From: DAOUKH01 sp965219875
GTDB taxonomy: Bacteria > Chloroflexota > Dehalococcoidia > SHYB01
Reading direction: 5' to 3'
DNA length: 64,000 nucleotides
NCBI GenBank assembly: GCA_965219875.1
Contig: CBDCOW010000001.1
Coordinates: 558,001 to 622,000, forward strand
In this document: positions 32,932 through 42,800 of the stretch, one piece after another
How the letters are laid out: every line of letters starts with the position of its first letter
Position numbering within the stretch: the stretch's first letter is position 1
Notes under the pieces: model-generated
Told to the model about the DNA's origin: nothing
Database searches by the model: none
Seen by the model: only the letters and a program-made list of their open reading frames with translations
Position numbers and translations under genes: made by a program

Positions 32932-33726
32932 CTAAGCCATAAACGTGCCGTAGTTGGGATCGATGGTCTGTCCGTTGATGGCGCTTGCCCGCTCCGACGC
33001 CAGGTAGAGCATCAGGTCTGCCACCTCGCCGGGCTCGGCGATCTTGCCCTGCGGAGAGCCGACCGCGCTCTGCCGCACGATCTCGTCGTAGGGGAGCCCC
33101 TGTTCCTTGGCGTGACGGTTGAACATGTTGACGATCAGTTCGGTCATCGTCGCACCGGGCACGACGCAGTTGACGCGAATGTTGTAGGGGCCGCAGTCCC
33201 AAGCCAGAGCCTGCGTGAAGCCGAACAGGGCCGCCTTCGACGAGCAGTAGTGCGTGCGCTTGGCCATCCCGCGCCGTCCCGCCGTCGAGGAGACCACGAT
33301 GATATTGCCGCCCTTCCCTCGCTCCATCATGTGCGGCAGGGCGTACTTGCTGCACATCATCGTGCCACGCACGTTGATGCCGTACACGAAGTCCCAGTCA
33401 TCGAGCTCCATCTCCCACAGGTGCAGCTCGCTGCGCCCCGGACGTCCTGGCATCGCCGCGTTGTTGATCAGCACGTCGATCTGGCCGAACTCCGTGATCA
33501 CGCGGTCGATCATCGCCTGCACCGACTCGGCTTCCGAGATGTCGGTGGGTATGGCAACGGCCTTGCCGCCGCCGCCGCGAATCTCCTCCGCCGTGCGCTC
33601 GATCTCGGCGGCGGTCCTCGACGCCACGGCGATCGACGCGCCCTCCGCGGCGAACTTCTCCGCCGCGATCTTGCCGATCCCCTTGCCCGCGCCGGTGATG
33701 ACCACGACCTTGCCTTCGAATTCCAT
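32932..33726 (-). CDS. SDR-family oxidoreductase
   Basis: A 264-residue classical SDR with VVITGAGKGIGKIAAEKF, LINNAAMPG, catalytic Ser in VVSSTAGRRG and Tyr/Lys in HYCSSKAALFGFTQ. The start at 33726 (MEFEGKVVV) is chosen because AAGGAGG lies nine bases upstream; the longer frame adds an unconserved leader. A TATAAT box on the minus strand (33761-33766) is the likely promoter of both SDRs and is divergent from the LLM gene. Confidence 0.9.
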   Translation of the reverse strand: MEFEGKVVVITGAGKGIGKIAAEKFAAEGASIAVASRTAAEIERTAEEIRGGGGKAVAIPTDISEAESVQAMIDRVITEFGQIDVLINNAAMPGRPGRSELHLWEMELDDWDFVYGINVRGTMMCSKYALPHMMERGKGGNIIVVSSTAGRRGMAKRTHYCSSKAALFGFTQALAWDCGPYNIRVNCVVPGATMTELIVNMFNRHAKEQGLPYDEIVRQSAVGSPQGKIAEPGEVADLMLYLASERASAINGQTIDPNYGTFMA

Positions 33727-33760
33727 GCGACGCCTCCTTGGTGAGTCCCGGAGCGCGCCC

Positions 33761-33802
33761 ATTATATCGGCGGCGTTCGGCGCGCGGGCGCCGTGCTACA
33801 AT
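33761..33802. promoter_or_regulatory. Divergent promoters of the SDR and LLM genes
   Basis: The minus strand has TATAAT at 33766-33761, leading to the SDR gene. The plus strand has GTGCTACAAT with TACAAT at 33797-33802, leading to the LLM gene at 33838. The two -10 boxes are 30 bp apart. Confidence 0.5.
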
Positions 33803-33837
33803 CGCTCGGATTTTGCCGTGCCGATAAGGAGTCGCCC

Positions 33838-34770
33838 GTGGAATTTCAGGTGGGGTACCCGCATCGCGTCGTGACCGGTTGGCCGGAATACACCGGGCCG
33901 GAATGGATCATGGACTACGCCCGCCTCGTCGGCGAGCTCGGCTACTGGGCCTTCCACGTCGGCGACCACCTCGCCGTGCCCAAGCAACACGACGACATCC
34001 CCACCCCCTACTGGTTCGACCCCGCAACCTTCCTCGCCTGGCTCACCACCGAGACCAAGATGGCGCCGGTGATCAACGTCTACGTGATCCCCTACCGCTC
34101 CCCCTTCCACACCGCCAAGCTGGTCTCGACCCTCGACGTCGTCTCCGGAGGCCGCGCCATCATGTCCGCCGGCGTGGGTTACCTCAAGCCCGAGTTCGAG
34201 CAGCTCGGCGTGCCCTGGGAGACCCGCGGCAAGATGACCGACGACTACATCCGCGCCATGAAGGTCCTGTGGACGCAAGACGAGGCGGCCTACGACGGCG
34301 AATTCGTCAAGTTCAAGGAGATGCGGTTCTGGCCCAAGCCCATCCGCAAGCCGCATCCCCCGGTCTGGATCGGCGGGCAGACGAAGCTCTCCCTCTACCG
34401 GGCGGCGCGCCTCGGCGACGGCTGGAACCCTTTCATGTTCGACCTCAACGGCATGCGTGACGCCATCGGCTACCTCGAGGACTATTGGGCACAAAAGGAC
34501 ACCCGCGAGCGCCCCGAGAACTTCCAAGTCGTCTACGGCGGGCTCGCCAAGATCACCGACAACAAGGTCCCCGAGAGCGGCCGCGCCCACTTCCACGGCA
34601 CGCCCGAGCAGATACTCCTCGACATCGAGCGGTACGCCGACCACGGGATCACCTTCTGCTCCGTCGGCTTCGACGGCACCACCTGGCCTGAGCAGCGCGA
34701 GAACATGGAGCGCTTCGCCAAAGAGGTCATGCCCAAGGCGAGGGCCATCGGCCCCGGGGCCCCCTACTAG
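33838..34770 (+). CDS. LLM-class F420-dependent oxidoreductase
   Basis: A 310-residue TIM-barrel monooxygenase-like enzyme with a GTG start after AAGGAG. Family landmarks are YWAFHVGDHLAVP, INVYVIPYRSPFHTAK, STLDVVSGGRAIMSAGVGYL, PHPPVWIGGQTK and LGDGWNPFMFD. It is clearly a paralogue of the enzyme at 4028. An amidohydrolase follows 29 bp downstream and two SDRs diverge upstream, suggesting one catabolic unit for an unidentified organic substrate. Confidence 0.9.
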   Translation: MEFQVGYPHRVVTGWPEYTGPEWIMDYARLVGELGYWAFHVGDHLAVPKQHDDIPTPYWFDPATFLAWLTTETKMAPVINVYVIPYRSPFHTAKLVSTLDVVSGGRAIMSAGVGYLKPEFEQLGVPWETRGKMTDDYIRAMKVLWTQDEAAYDGEFVKFKEMRFWPKPIRKPHPPVWIGGQTKLSLYRAARLGDGWNPFMFDLNGMRDAIGYLEDYWAQKDTRERPENFQVVYGGLAKITDNKVPESGRAHFHGTPEQILLDIERYADHGITFCSVGFDGTTWPEQRENMERFAKEVMPKARAIGPGAPY

Positions 34771-34799
34771 GAGGCCCCGCGAAGGAACGGAGGCAAGTC

Positions 34800-35936
34800 A
34801 TGGAGTACCGCGTCATCTCCACCGACGACCACCTGCAGGAGGCGCCCGACGCTTGGACGTCCCGCATGTCGAAGAAATGGGGCGACGACATCCCGCACCT
34901 CCGCCGCGACGACGACGGCACCGACAACTGGTACATCCACGGACACCTCCGCCGGCCCAACGGCATCGGCACGGTCAACGGCGCGATGCCCGACCGCACC
35001 GTCCACCCCAAGACGTGGGACGAAGTCCCCGTCTGCACCTACGTCCCCTCGGAGCGCATCAAGGCCATGGAAGCCGACGGCGTCGACGTCCACACCTTCT
35101 TCTCCAACATCAGCGGCGTGGCCGGCAACACCTTCAGCAACCCCGAGTTCGAAGAGGAGTACCGCATCGAGGCGATCCGCGCCTACAACGACTACCAGGT
35201 CGAGGAGTGGAGCGCACCCTATCCGGGGCGCTTCATCACCCTCACCCAGGTCCCCATGTGGGACGTCAACCTCGCCGTCGAGGAGACCTACCGCGGCAAG
35301 CGGATGGGCATGAACGGACTCACCTTCGCCTTCCCCCAGCAGTTCGGCTACCCCCACATCGCCGACCCCTACTGGGACCCTCTCTGGGCCGCGGCTCAGG
35401 AGACCGGGCTGTCGGTGAACCTGCACATCGGCTCCGGCGGCAGCATGGGCATCACAGACACCGGGCGCTGGGAGGGCCAGCACCGGCTCTTCGGCAGCGC
35501 CGAGGGCTCCGTGAAGACCATTTCGGCTAACATCCAGGTGATGAGCACCATCCTCTTCTCCAACATCCTGGAGCGCTTCCCCGGTGTCAAGTTCGTCTCG
35601 TCGGAGAGCGGCATCGGCTGGGTGCCCTATCTGCTCGAAGTATCCGACCACCAGCACCAGCAGCAAGGCCTAGCCCGCATCGGCATGCCCCTGAAGCCGA
35701 GCGAGTACTTCCACCGCCAATGCTACGTGAACTTCTGGTTCGAGGAGAACGGCCCGGCCCAGCGCGACATCATCGGCGTCGAGAACATCATGTGGGAGTC
35801 CGACTTCCCCCATCCCACCTGCACCTACCCCAACTCCCAGATGTACATCGAACGCGCCACCGCCGGCTGGAGCGAGGAGGACCGCTACAAGGTCCTCGTC
35901 GGCAACGCCCGCAACCTCTACCAACTCGGCGACTAG
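34800..35936 (+). CDS. Amidohydrolase-2 family protein (ACMSD-like)
   Basis: A 378-residue TIM-barrel metal-dependent hydrolase/decarboxylase. The first metal motif is STDDHLQEAPDAW, like DxHxxE. Later strands give SVNLHIGSGGS with the barrel His, and FVSSESGIGWVPYLLE. The C-terminal metal Asp is in IMWESDFPHPTCTYPNS. This fits the ACMSD/decarboxylase branch of amidohydrolase-2, common in aromatic and recalcitrant-carbon pathways. It is co-directional with the LLM gene before it. GGAGGCAAGTC precedes the ATG. Confidence 0.9.
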   Translation: MEYRVISTDDHLQEAPDAWTSRMSKKWGDDIPHLRRDDDGTDNWYIHGHLRRPNGIGTVNGAMPDRTVHPKTWDEVPVCTYVPSERIKAMEADGVDVHTFFSNISGVAGNTFSNPEFEEEYRIEAIRAYNDYQVEEWSAPYPGRFITLTQVPMWDVNLAVEETYRGKRMGMNGLTFAFPQQFGYPHIADPYWDPLWAAAQETGLSVNLHIGSGGSMGITDTGRWEGQHRLFGSAEGSVKTISANIQVMSTILFSNILERFPGVKFVSSESGIGWVPYLLEVSDHQHQQQGLARIGMPLKPSEYFHRQCYVNFWFEENGPAQRDIIGVENIMWESDFPHPTCTYPNSQMYIERATAGWSEEDRYKVLVGNARNLYQLGD

Positions 35937-35958
35937 ACCCTCAACCTCCTCTCCCACC

Positions 35959-36136
35959 GGAGATCCTTGCAAAACTCCGTCGAGGGGAAGAACGCCGCCC
36001 GCTGGCCTTGGGAAAGGGAGGCGGCGCGGGGTCTTACTCCCTCTCCCGCTGGGAGAGGGTTGGGGTGAGGGCGGGGGGAGGCGGGGGCCGCGCGACCTTG
36101 CTGAAGCCCGCCCGCCGAGTTAACGCAAAGGTCTCC
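35959..36136. mobile_element. MITE copy D (178 bp) with perfect 3-bp target duplication
   Basis: Ends GGAGATCCTTGCAAAAC and GTTAACGCAAAGGTCTCC. ACC is duplicated on both sides (35956-35958, 36137-36139). Removing the element leaves CTCTCCCACCGGGAGAGG, a perfect hairpin, so insertion was exactly in the loop. The interior is nearly that of copy B. No gene lies in 35937-36233. Confidence 0.88.
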
Positions 36137-36233
36137 ACCGGGAGAGGATTGAGGCGAGGGGCCGCCTGACAACCGCCAAGGGCGCTCAATGCCGACCAAC
36201 CCCACGCCCGCCCACACACGGCGGGCGCCAGCC

Positions 36234-38993
36234 CTACGCCATCTCGCCCCAAGAGCGGCCCTGCTTCAAGTCCACCTTTAGTGGAACCAGCAGGTCCATC
36301 GCCGCGGGCATCACTTCCAACACCAGCCCGATCAGCGTCTCCATCTCGTCCGGTGGCGACTCGAAGATGAGCTCGTCGTGGACCTGCAGGAGCATGCGGG
36401 CCTCCAGCGTAGCCTCGTCCATCCGGCGCTGGAGGTTGACCATGCCGATCTTGATCACGTCGGCGGCGGCGCCCTGAATCGGATGGTTGATCGCCATCCG
36501 TTCGCCCGCCTGCCGCAGCTGGTGGTTGGGCGCGCTGATCTCCGGAATGTACCGGCGGCGGCCCAGTAGCGTCTCCACGTAGCCCTGCTCGCGCACCTTC
36601 GCTGGGGCGTCGTCGAGGTACTTGGCGATCCCGGGGTACTTCCGGAAGTACTCGCCCATGATCGCGTCCGCTTCCTCGCGGCTAATGTCGGCGCGGCTGG
36701 CCAGCCCGAACTCGCCCATCCCGTAGGCCAGCCCGAAGTTGACCACCTTGGCGAAGCGCCGTTGGTCGGCAGTCACCTCGCTCAGGGGCGTGTCGAAGAT
36801 GCGGGACGCCGTCGAGGCGTGGATGTCCTCGTCGCGCCGGAACGCCTCGATCAGGCCGGCGTCCTCGGTCACGTGCGCCAGGATGCGCAGCTCAATCTGC
36901 GAGTAGTCCGCCGACAGCAATAGCCAACCCGAGCCGGGCTCGGCGATGAAGGCGTCGCGCACCCGCTTGCCGAGATCGGTGCGCACGGGGATGTTCTGGA
37001 GATTGGGGTCGCTCGACGAGAGCCGTCCCGTGGCCGCCACCGTCTGGCTGTAGGTCGTATGCACACGCCCCGTCGACGGCGCCACTATCTCCGGCAGGGC
37101 GTCCACGTAGGTCGACTTCAGCTTGGTGATCTGCCGGTACTCGAGGATGTGCTCGATGACGGGATGCTGTCCGCGGAGCCACTCCAGCGTCGCGGCGTCC
37201 GTTGAGTACCCCAACGTAGTCCGCTTCGTCCCCTTGAGCCCGATCTCCTCGAAGAGCAGCTTCGAAAGCTCCTTCGGCGAGTTGATCTTGAAGGTATGGC
37301 CCACGCTGTCGTAGGCCCCGCGCTCGATGCCCTCGATCCACCCGCCCATCTCGCGCGACATGCCGTGCAGCAGGTCGACGTCGATGACCACGCCGGCGCG
37401 TTCCATGCGGGCAAGCACGGGCAGGAGCTTGAGCTCCAGATCGGTGAGCAGACCCAGCATGTCCTCAGCCACTAGGTCCTTCTCGCAGACGAGCCATAGT
37501 CGACCCGTGAAGTCCGCAGTAGCGCAGGCGAAGTGTTTAACATCAGCAATCGGCGCGACGCGCACCGGCGTAGCCTTCTTCCCCTTGCCAAGCACGTCGG
37601 CCTCGCCGGGTATCTCCGCCGTGAGCCGCTCAAACGCCTGCGCCTTCACCGTCAGCGCCTTCGACCCAAGCAGGTACGCCGCGATGGTGACGTCTGACTT
37701 GAGGCCCTGCAGCGCGACGCCGTTCCGCGCCAGCAAGATCGTGTCGTATTTGCCGTTGTGGGTGATCTTGTCGACGTCCTCGTCCTCGAACACCGGACGC
37801 AGGCGTTCCAGTGCCGCGGCGGCGTCGAGTTGCTTGCCCGCGGCGTGCCCCAAGGGAATGTACGCCGCCTTCCCTTCCGCGGTAGCGACCGCCAGACCCA
37901 CCAGGTCGGCCATCATGGGCGCGGGGGTCGTGCCGCGGACGTCGAGGGCAAAGCGGCCCGCCGCGGTAATCTCCGCGAGAAGCGCGCCGAGCGCCTCGTC
38001 GTCATCCACCACGCGGTAGTCGGTATCGCCGCCCGTCTCGCTCGGGACGGCCTCGCCCATCGCGTTTTGCGGCAGCCCCGGCAGCCGTGCGATCAGGCTG
38101 TTGAACTCAAGCTCGCGGAAGGTCTCGATCACAGCATTCCGGTCGAAGTCGTGCGTCTTCGCCGCCTCGAAGTCGAACTCGACGGGCACGTTGGCGTCGA
38201 TCTCGACGAGGGTGCGGCTCAACTCCAACTGCTCGCGGTTCTCCCGCAGCACTTCTCGGATTCTCTTCATGCGGGGAACCTCGACCTCGTCGATGCGCTC
38301 GAAGATCCCCGCTACGCTGCCGTGTTTCTGCAGCAGCGCCGTCGCCGTCTTGCTACCGACGCCGGGCACGCCGGGGATGTTGTCCGACGTGTCGCCGGTC
38401 AGGGCCTTGAAATCGACAATCTGCGGCGGTTCGAGACCGTACCGCTCGCGGACCTTGGCCACGTCGTAGACGGAGGTGTCCGACCGACCGCTAAACGACT
38501 GATAGCGCAGGCGAACGTGCGGGGTCACAAGCTGCGTGAGATCGGTGTCACCGGTCACGATGACCGTGTCCATGCCCCGCTCGGTGGCCCGCCGGGCCAG
38601 TGTGCCGATGATGTCATCGGCCTCGAAGCCGTCGTACTCCAGCACCGGCACACTGAGCGCCTCGACGACCTGCCGCACCCAGACGATCTGGCTCTGCAGC
38701 TCGTCGGGCATCTTGGCTCGCCCCGCCTTGTACGCGTCGTACATCTCGTCGCGGAAAGTGGGCTTCGACGTGTCGAACGCGATCACCCAGTAGTCGGGGT
38801 CCACGTCACGCCACGCCTTGATGAACATGTTGACGAAGTTGAAGACGGCCCCGGTCGGCTCACCCGTCGAACGCAGGCTCAAGTTGAGCTGCGCGCCCGC
38901 CAGCGCGAAATAGGCGCGGTAGACCACCGAGTGCCCGTCGATGGCCATGAACACCGGCCGGTTGGGGATGAGGGCGGATTGCTCTTCCGTCAC
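36234..38993 (-). CDS. polA: DNA polymerase I
   Basis: A 919-residue Pol I with a GTG start (38993) after CGGAG. Domains: 5'-3' exonuclease (about 1-305; YDGFEADDIIGTLAR, ALTGDTSDNIPGVPGVG), a 3'-5' exonuclease-like fold (about 325-510) and polymerase (about 510-919). Polymerase motifs are intact: A with DYSQIELR (696-703), B with RRFAKVVNFGLAYGMGEFG (K749, Y757) and C with VHDE (871-874). The proofreading site is not intact: DxE is Asp351-Val-Arg353, and where YxxxD should be is Phe489..Thr493. So it should polymerise and remove primers but probably not proofread. Confidence 0.95.
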   Translation of the reverse strand: MTEEQSALIPNRPVFMAIDGHSVVYRAYFALAGAQLNLSLRSTGEPTGAVFNFVNMFIKAWRDVDPDYWVIAFDTSKPTFRDEMYDAYKAGRAKMPDELQSQIVWVRQVVEALSVPVLEYDGFEADDIIGTLARRATERGMDTVIVTGDTDLTQLVTPHVRLRYQSFSGRSDTSVYDVAKVRERYGLEPPQIVDFKALTGDTSDNIPGVPGVGSKTATALLQKHGSVAGIFERIDEVEVPRMKRIREVLRENREQLELSRTLVEIDANVPVEFDFEAAKTHDFDRNAVIETFRELEFNSLIARLPGLPQNAMGEAVPSETGGDTDYRVVDDDEALGALLAEITAAGRFALDVRGTTPAPMMADLVGLAVATAEGKAAYIPLGHAAGKQLDAAAALERLRPVFEDEDVDKITHNGKYDTILLARNGVALQGLKSDVTIAAYLLGSKALTVKAQAFERLTAEIPGEADVLGKGKKATPVRVAPIADVKHFACATADFTGRLWLVCEKDLVAEDMLGLLTDLELKLLPVLARMERAGVVIDVDLLHGMSREMGGWIEGIERGAYDSVGHTFKINSPKELSKLLFEEIGLKGTKRTTLGYSTDAATLEWLRGQHPVIEHILEYRQITKLKSTYVDALPEIVAPSTGRVHTTYSQTVAATGRLSSSDPNLQNIPVRTDLGKRVRDAFIAEPGSGWLLLSADYSQIELRILAHVTEDAGLIEAFRRDEDIHASTASRIFDTPLSEVTADQRRFAKVVNFGLAYGMGEFGLASRADISREEADAIMGEYFRKYPGIAKYLDDAPAKVREQGYVETLLGRRRYIPEISAPNHQLRQAGERMAINHPIQGAAADVIKIGMVNLQRRMDEATLEARMLLQVHDELIFESPPDEMETLIGLVLEVMPAAMDLLVPLKVDLKQGRSWGEMA

Positions 38994-39053
38994 GAGTCTC
39001 CGGCGCGCCCATCCATGGCGGGCGGGGGCGCAAAGCAAGGAGGGATTGCGCGG

Positions 39054-39059
39054 ATTATA
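39054..39059 (-). promoter_or_regulatory. Putative -10 box of polA, overlapping the end of the Doc gene
   Basis: On the minus strand CTATAATCC gives TATAAT 61 bp upstream of the polA GTG. It overlaps the stop codon of the Doc gene, so the promoter sits in the gene before it. Confidence 0.4.
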
Positions 39060-39453
39060 GCAGCGGCGCGGTGCCTGGCAGGGGCCGGACCTTCTGTTCA
39101 AGCCACGGCTCTAACTCAGCGAACCGGAAGGATCCGGCCGTAAGCTTCTGAATGAAGAATTCGTACGCCTCATCGCTGTCACAGTCGATGAAGTGTCCGT
39201 TCAGACGCAGGAAGGTGTCGGGCACAAAGAAGGCGACTCGCTTATTGCCGTCGACGAAGGCGTGATTGTTGGCCAGGCTCTCCATGAGAGCGGCGGCTTC
39301 CTGAATAAGCCCGTCGTAGTATCCAAGCTGGGGGCGCATCAGCGCGGAGGCCAGGGCGCCTTCATCACGGACACCCCGCGAGCCGCCAAAGGTCGAGATC
39401 AAAGCCTCATGCATAGCGATGACTTCCTCGATAGTGGGGAAGTCATGCGTCAT
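39055..39453 (-). CDS. Doc-family toxin (Fic fold)
   Basis: A 132-residue protein of the Doc death-on-curing family. The Fic-type motif reads HAFVDGNKRVAFF (about residues 64-76), with the DGNKR variant typical of Doc kinases, which phosphorylate EF-Tu. Its start overlaps the antitoxin gene by four bases (ATGA). The catalytic His and Lys/Arg are present, so it could be active. Confidence 0.88.
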   Translation of the reverse strand: MTHDFPTIEEVIAMHEALISTFGGSRGVRDEGALASALMRPQLGYYDGLIQEAAALMESLANNHAFVDGNKRVAFFVPDTFLRLNGHFIDCDSDEAYEFFIQKLTAGSFRFAELEPWLEQKVRPLPGTAPLL

Positions 39454-39677
39454 TTGGCCAGCAATTCACCGAGGCGGCGGTTCCTCTCGACACTAGCCTG
39501 GAAATGGGCCATAACCGCAGCGCGGGGCCTTTCCCGGACACGGTTCTCAAGGTATTCCTTCAGGGCGTCTTCCAGAACCGCCTGGAAATGACGGCCTTCC
39601 TGCCGGGCGACGTCACGCACGGCGGCCAGCAATTCCGGCGAGGCCTGGCTGGAGAACTTCTCTCTTGGCGCAACCAT
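39450..39677 (-). CDS. Antitoxin partner of the Doc toxin
   Basis: A 75-residue basic/acidic protein directly before the Doc gene. The N-terminus FSSQASPELLAAVRDVARQEGRHFQAVLEDALKEYLE suits a ribbon-helix-helix DNA-binding fold. The C-terminal helix (AVMAHFQASVERNRRLGELLAK) could block the toxin. The call relies on position, size and fold pattern rather than a named family. Confidence 0.72.
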   Translation of the reverse strand: MVAPREKFSSQASPELLAAVRDVARQEGRHFQAVLEDALKEYLENRVRERPRAAVMAHFQASVERNRRLGELLAK

Positions 39678-39700
39678 ATCCGTACCCCTCGTGTCGCTCC

Positions 39701-39730
39701 ATTATTGAGTACCCTGAGGTTGTTCGTCAA
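39701..39730 (-). promoter_or_regulatory. Promoter of the Doc module
   Basis: On the minus strand TTGACG (39730-39725) is followed, 17 bases later, by CAATAAT (39707-39701), 24 bp before the antitoxin ATG. No clear operator palindrome is seen. Confidence 0.45.
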
Positions 39731-39807
39731 GAAGAATCTTGAAGAAGATGGCTGCCGCGCCTCTTGCTGAGCGCAACGTCAATCGCCGGCAGCGACCGTA
39801 GCCCGCC

Positions 39808-42800
39808 CTAAGCCTTCGCCACGCCAAGCGTCACTTCGCGGCCCTCGACGGTTTGCGTCTCGGCGTGCGCGCCGGCGGGCGGCGCGGCGCGCTTGATGCG
39901 CTCCGACAGCGTCTCCGCTGCGATGTAGGCGCCCTGGGCCTCGAAGACCGTCGCGACCTCATCAGAGCCTTGATAGTAAGTGACGATGCGGTCGGCGATG
40001 TCGAAGCCGGCGGCGCGGCGCAGGTTCTGAATGCGGTGCGCCAGCTCCCGCGCTAGGCCCTCCTCGGCGAGCGTGGGCGTGATCTCCGTCGTCACCGCCA
40101 CCATCAGCGCATGGTCGCCGGCGGTCGAGAAGCCCTCGCGGTCGTTGACCCGGAGGTCAAGGTCGTCCCGGTCCAATACATGGCCCGCGACCTCGATCGC
40201 GTCGCCCGCCCGCGCCCGTCGCGTCAGATCGGCAGCGTCGGCTTGGGCGATGGCGCCCATCACTCTGCCCATCTCCTTCCCCATCTTCGGGCCGAGGGAG
40301 GCGGGGTTGCCTTTGACCTCGTAGGACACCAGGTCGGACTCGTCCGCGAAGCGGACTTCTTTGACGTTGAGTTCCTCCCGCGCGTGATGGCCCAAACGGT
40401 CGAGCGCGGCCCGCGCCGCGTCCCCGCGTGCCGCCACGACGGCGGCCTCGAGCGGCTGCCGCACCTTCGTCCGGCTCTTGGCACGTGCGGCGCGGCCCAG
40501 CCGCACGATGCGGATCACGAGGTCGTTGGCGGCGGCCAGCTCGTCGTCGATCAGAGAGACGTCGGCCTCGGGATAGTCCGTGAGGTGGACGCTCGGCGGC
40601 GCATCCGGTCTCGCGCCGCGCACCAGGTTCTGGTACATCTCCTCGGCCACGAACGGCGTGAACGGCGCGAGCAGCCGTGTCACCGTTTCGAGGCACTGGT
40701 AGAGCGTGTGGTAGGCGGCGTCCTTATCGGCGTCGTTCTCGCTCTTCCAGAAGCGCCGCCGACTGCGCCGCACGTACCAGTTCGACAGGTCGTCGACGAA
40801 GCCTTGAATGGCGCGGGCGCCGCCCGTCGCGTCGAAGTCGTCGAGGGCCCCCGTGACGTCGGCGGTCAAAGACTGCAGCTTGGAGAGCACCCACCGGTCT
40901 AGCTCGGGGCGCTCGCTCACCGGAGGCGGGGGGCTTGCGGGATCAAAGCCGTCGATGTTGGCATAGGTGACGAAGAAGGAGTACGTGTTCCACAGCGTGA
41001 GCAGGAACGTGCGGACCGACTCCGCGACGAGGTCGACCGAGAACCGGCGGCTGTTCCCCGCCGGGGCCGCGGTGTAGAGATACCAGCGCAGCGCGTCCGC
41101 CCCGTGGGCGTCGATGACCTCGGCGGGCACGACGACGTTGCCCTTGCTCTTGCTCATCTTCTCGCCCTTCTCGTCTAGGATGTGCCCCAACGAGATGACG
41201 TTGCGGTAGCTGGGCGCTTCGATATCGCGCTCCGTCGCCGCCTCGAGCAGCGCGGCGGCGGCGTGGAGGCTGTAGAACCAGCCGCGGGTCTGATCGACGC
41301 CCTCGCAGATATAATCGGCGGGATACCACGAGCCCCCGTCGATGAGCTCCTTGTTCTCGAAGGGATAGTGCCACTGTGCGAAGGGCATGATCCCCGAATC
41401 GAACCAGACGTCCATCACCTCGGGGACGCGGCGCATCTCCCCGCCGCAGGCCCCGCAGTCGAACGTGATCCGGTCGACGTAGGGCCGGTGCAGGTCGACG
41501 CCTTCATCGGCGCCCCGAACGCCCGGCTTCGAGCGTACCTCGTCCAGGCCGCCGATCGCCTCGGTCTCGCCGCATCCGCCGCACCGCCACACAGGCCAGG
41601 GCGTGCCCCAAAACCGCTCGCGGGAGATCGCCCAGTCCACGTTCCCGCGCAGCCATTCGCCGAAGCGGCCGTGCTTGATGTGCTCAGGACGCCAGTTGAT
41701 CTCCTCGTTGGCGGAAAGAAGGCGCTCACGAACGCTCGTCGTCCGCAGGTACCACGAGCTCTTGGCGTAGTAAAGCAGCGGCGAATCGCACCGCCAACAG
41801 AAGGGATAGGTATGCTTGACCGTCTCCCGGCGGTACAGCAGCCCACGGGCCTTCAGGTCTTCGATGATGGCGTTGTCCGCGTTCTTCACGAACTTGCCCG
41901 ACCACGGGTACCCCTCGACGAACTCCCCGCCCAAGGTCACCGGCTGTACGAAGTAGAGATCGTTCTTCATGCCCGCCTGGTAGTCGTCCTCGCCGAACGG
42001 CGGCGCGGTGTGGACGATGCCCGCCCCGTCGTCCATCGAGACGAAGTCCGCGGTCACCACGGGGTAGCTGAGGTCGGCCGGTGGCGCGGCGCGGCGCACG
42101 GCGGCGGAGCCACCCCCCTCGAACTCGAAAACATCGACGCCCCGGCTCACCGGGTCGAACAGGGGGCGGTAGCACGCACCGGCGAGCTCGGCCCCCCGAA
42201 CCCTCGCCTCCTCGACGAACGGCTCCGTCAGGGCCGACGCCGCCAGCGGGGCGGCCAGGATGACGCGTTCCCCCGACCCCTCGAGCCGCGCTAGCACGTA
42301 CTCCTCGCCGGGCGCGACGCACAGCCCCGAGTTCCCCGGCAACGTCCAGGGCGTCGTGGTCCAAGCGAGCAGATAGGCCGGATCACCGTCGAGGCGCTCT
42401 CGTAGGGCCTCCGGCGCGGTTTCGGTCAAGAGCTCGAACTTCACGTAGATCGACGGGTCGGGGGTGTCGTCCTTGTAGCCCAGCGCGACCTCGTGCGAGC
42501 TCAGCGTCGTGCCGCAGCGCGGGCAGTGCGGGGCCACGCGCCGGCCTTGGTAGACAAGGCCGTGGTCCCACAGCCGCTTGACGGTCCACCACGCCGTCTC
42601 GATATAGTCGTTCTCATAGGGGACGTAGGCCGTGTCAAGGTCGATCCAGAAGCCCAGACGCTCGGTGAGCTCCTCCCAGTCCTTGACATAGCGGAACACG
42701 CTCTCACGGCAGCGGCGGTTGAACTCCTCGACCCCGAACTCCTCGATCTCCTGCTTCGAGGTGATGCCGAGCTCCTTCTCGACTTCAAGCTCGACAGGCA

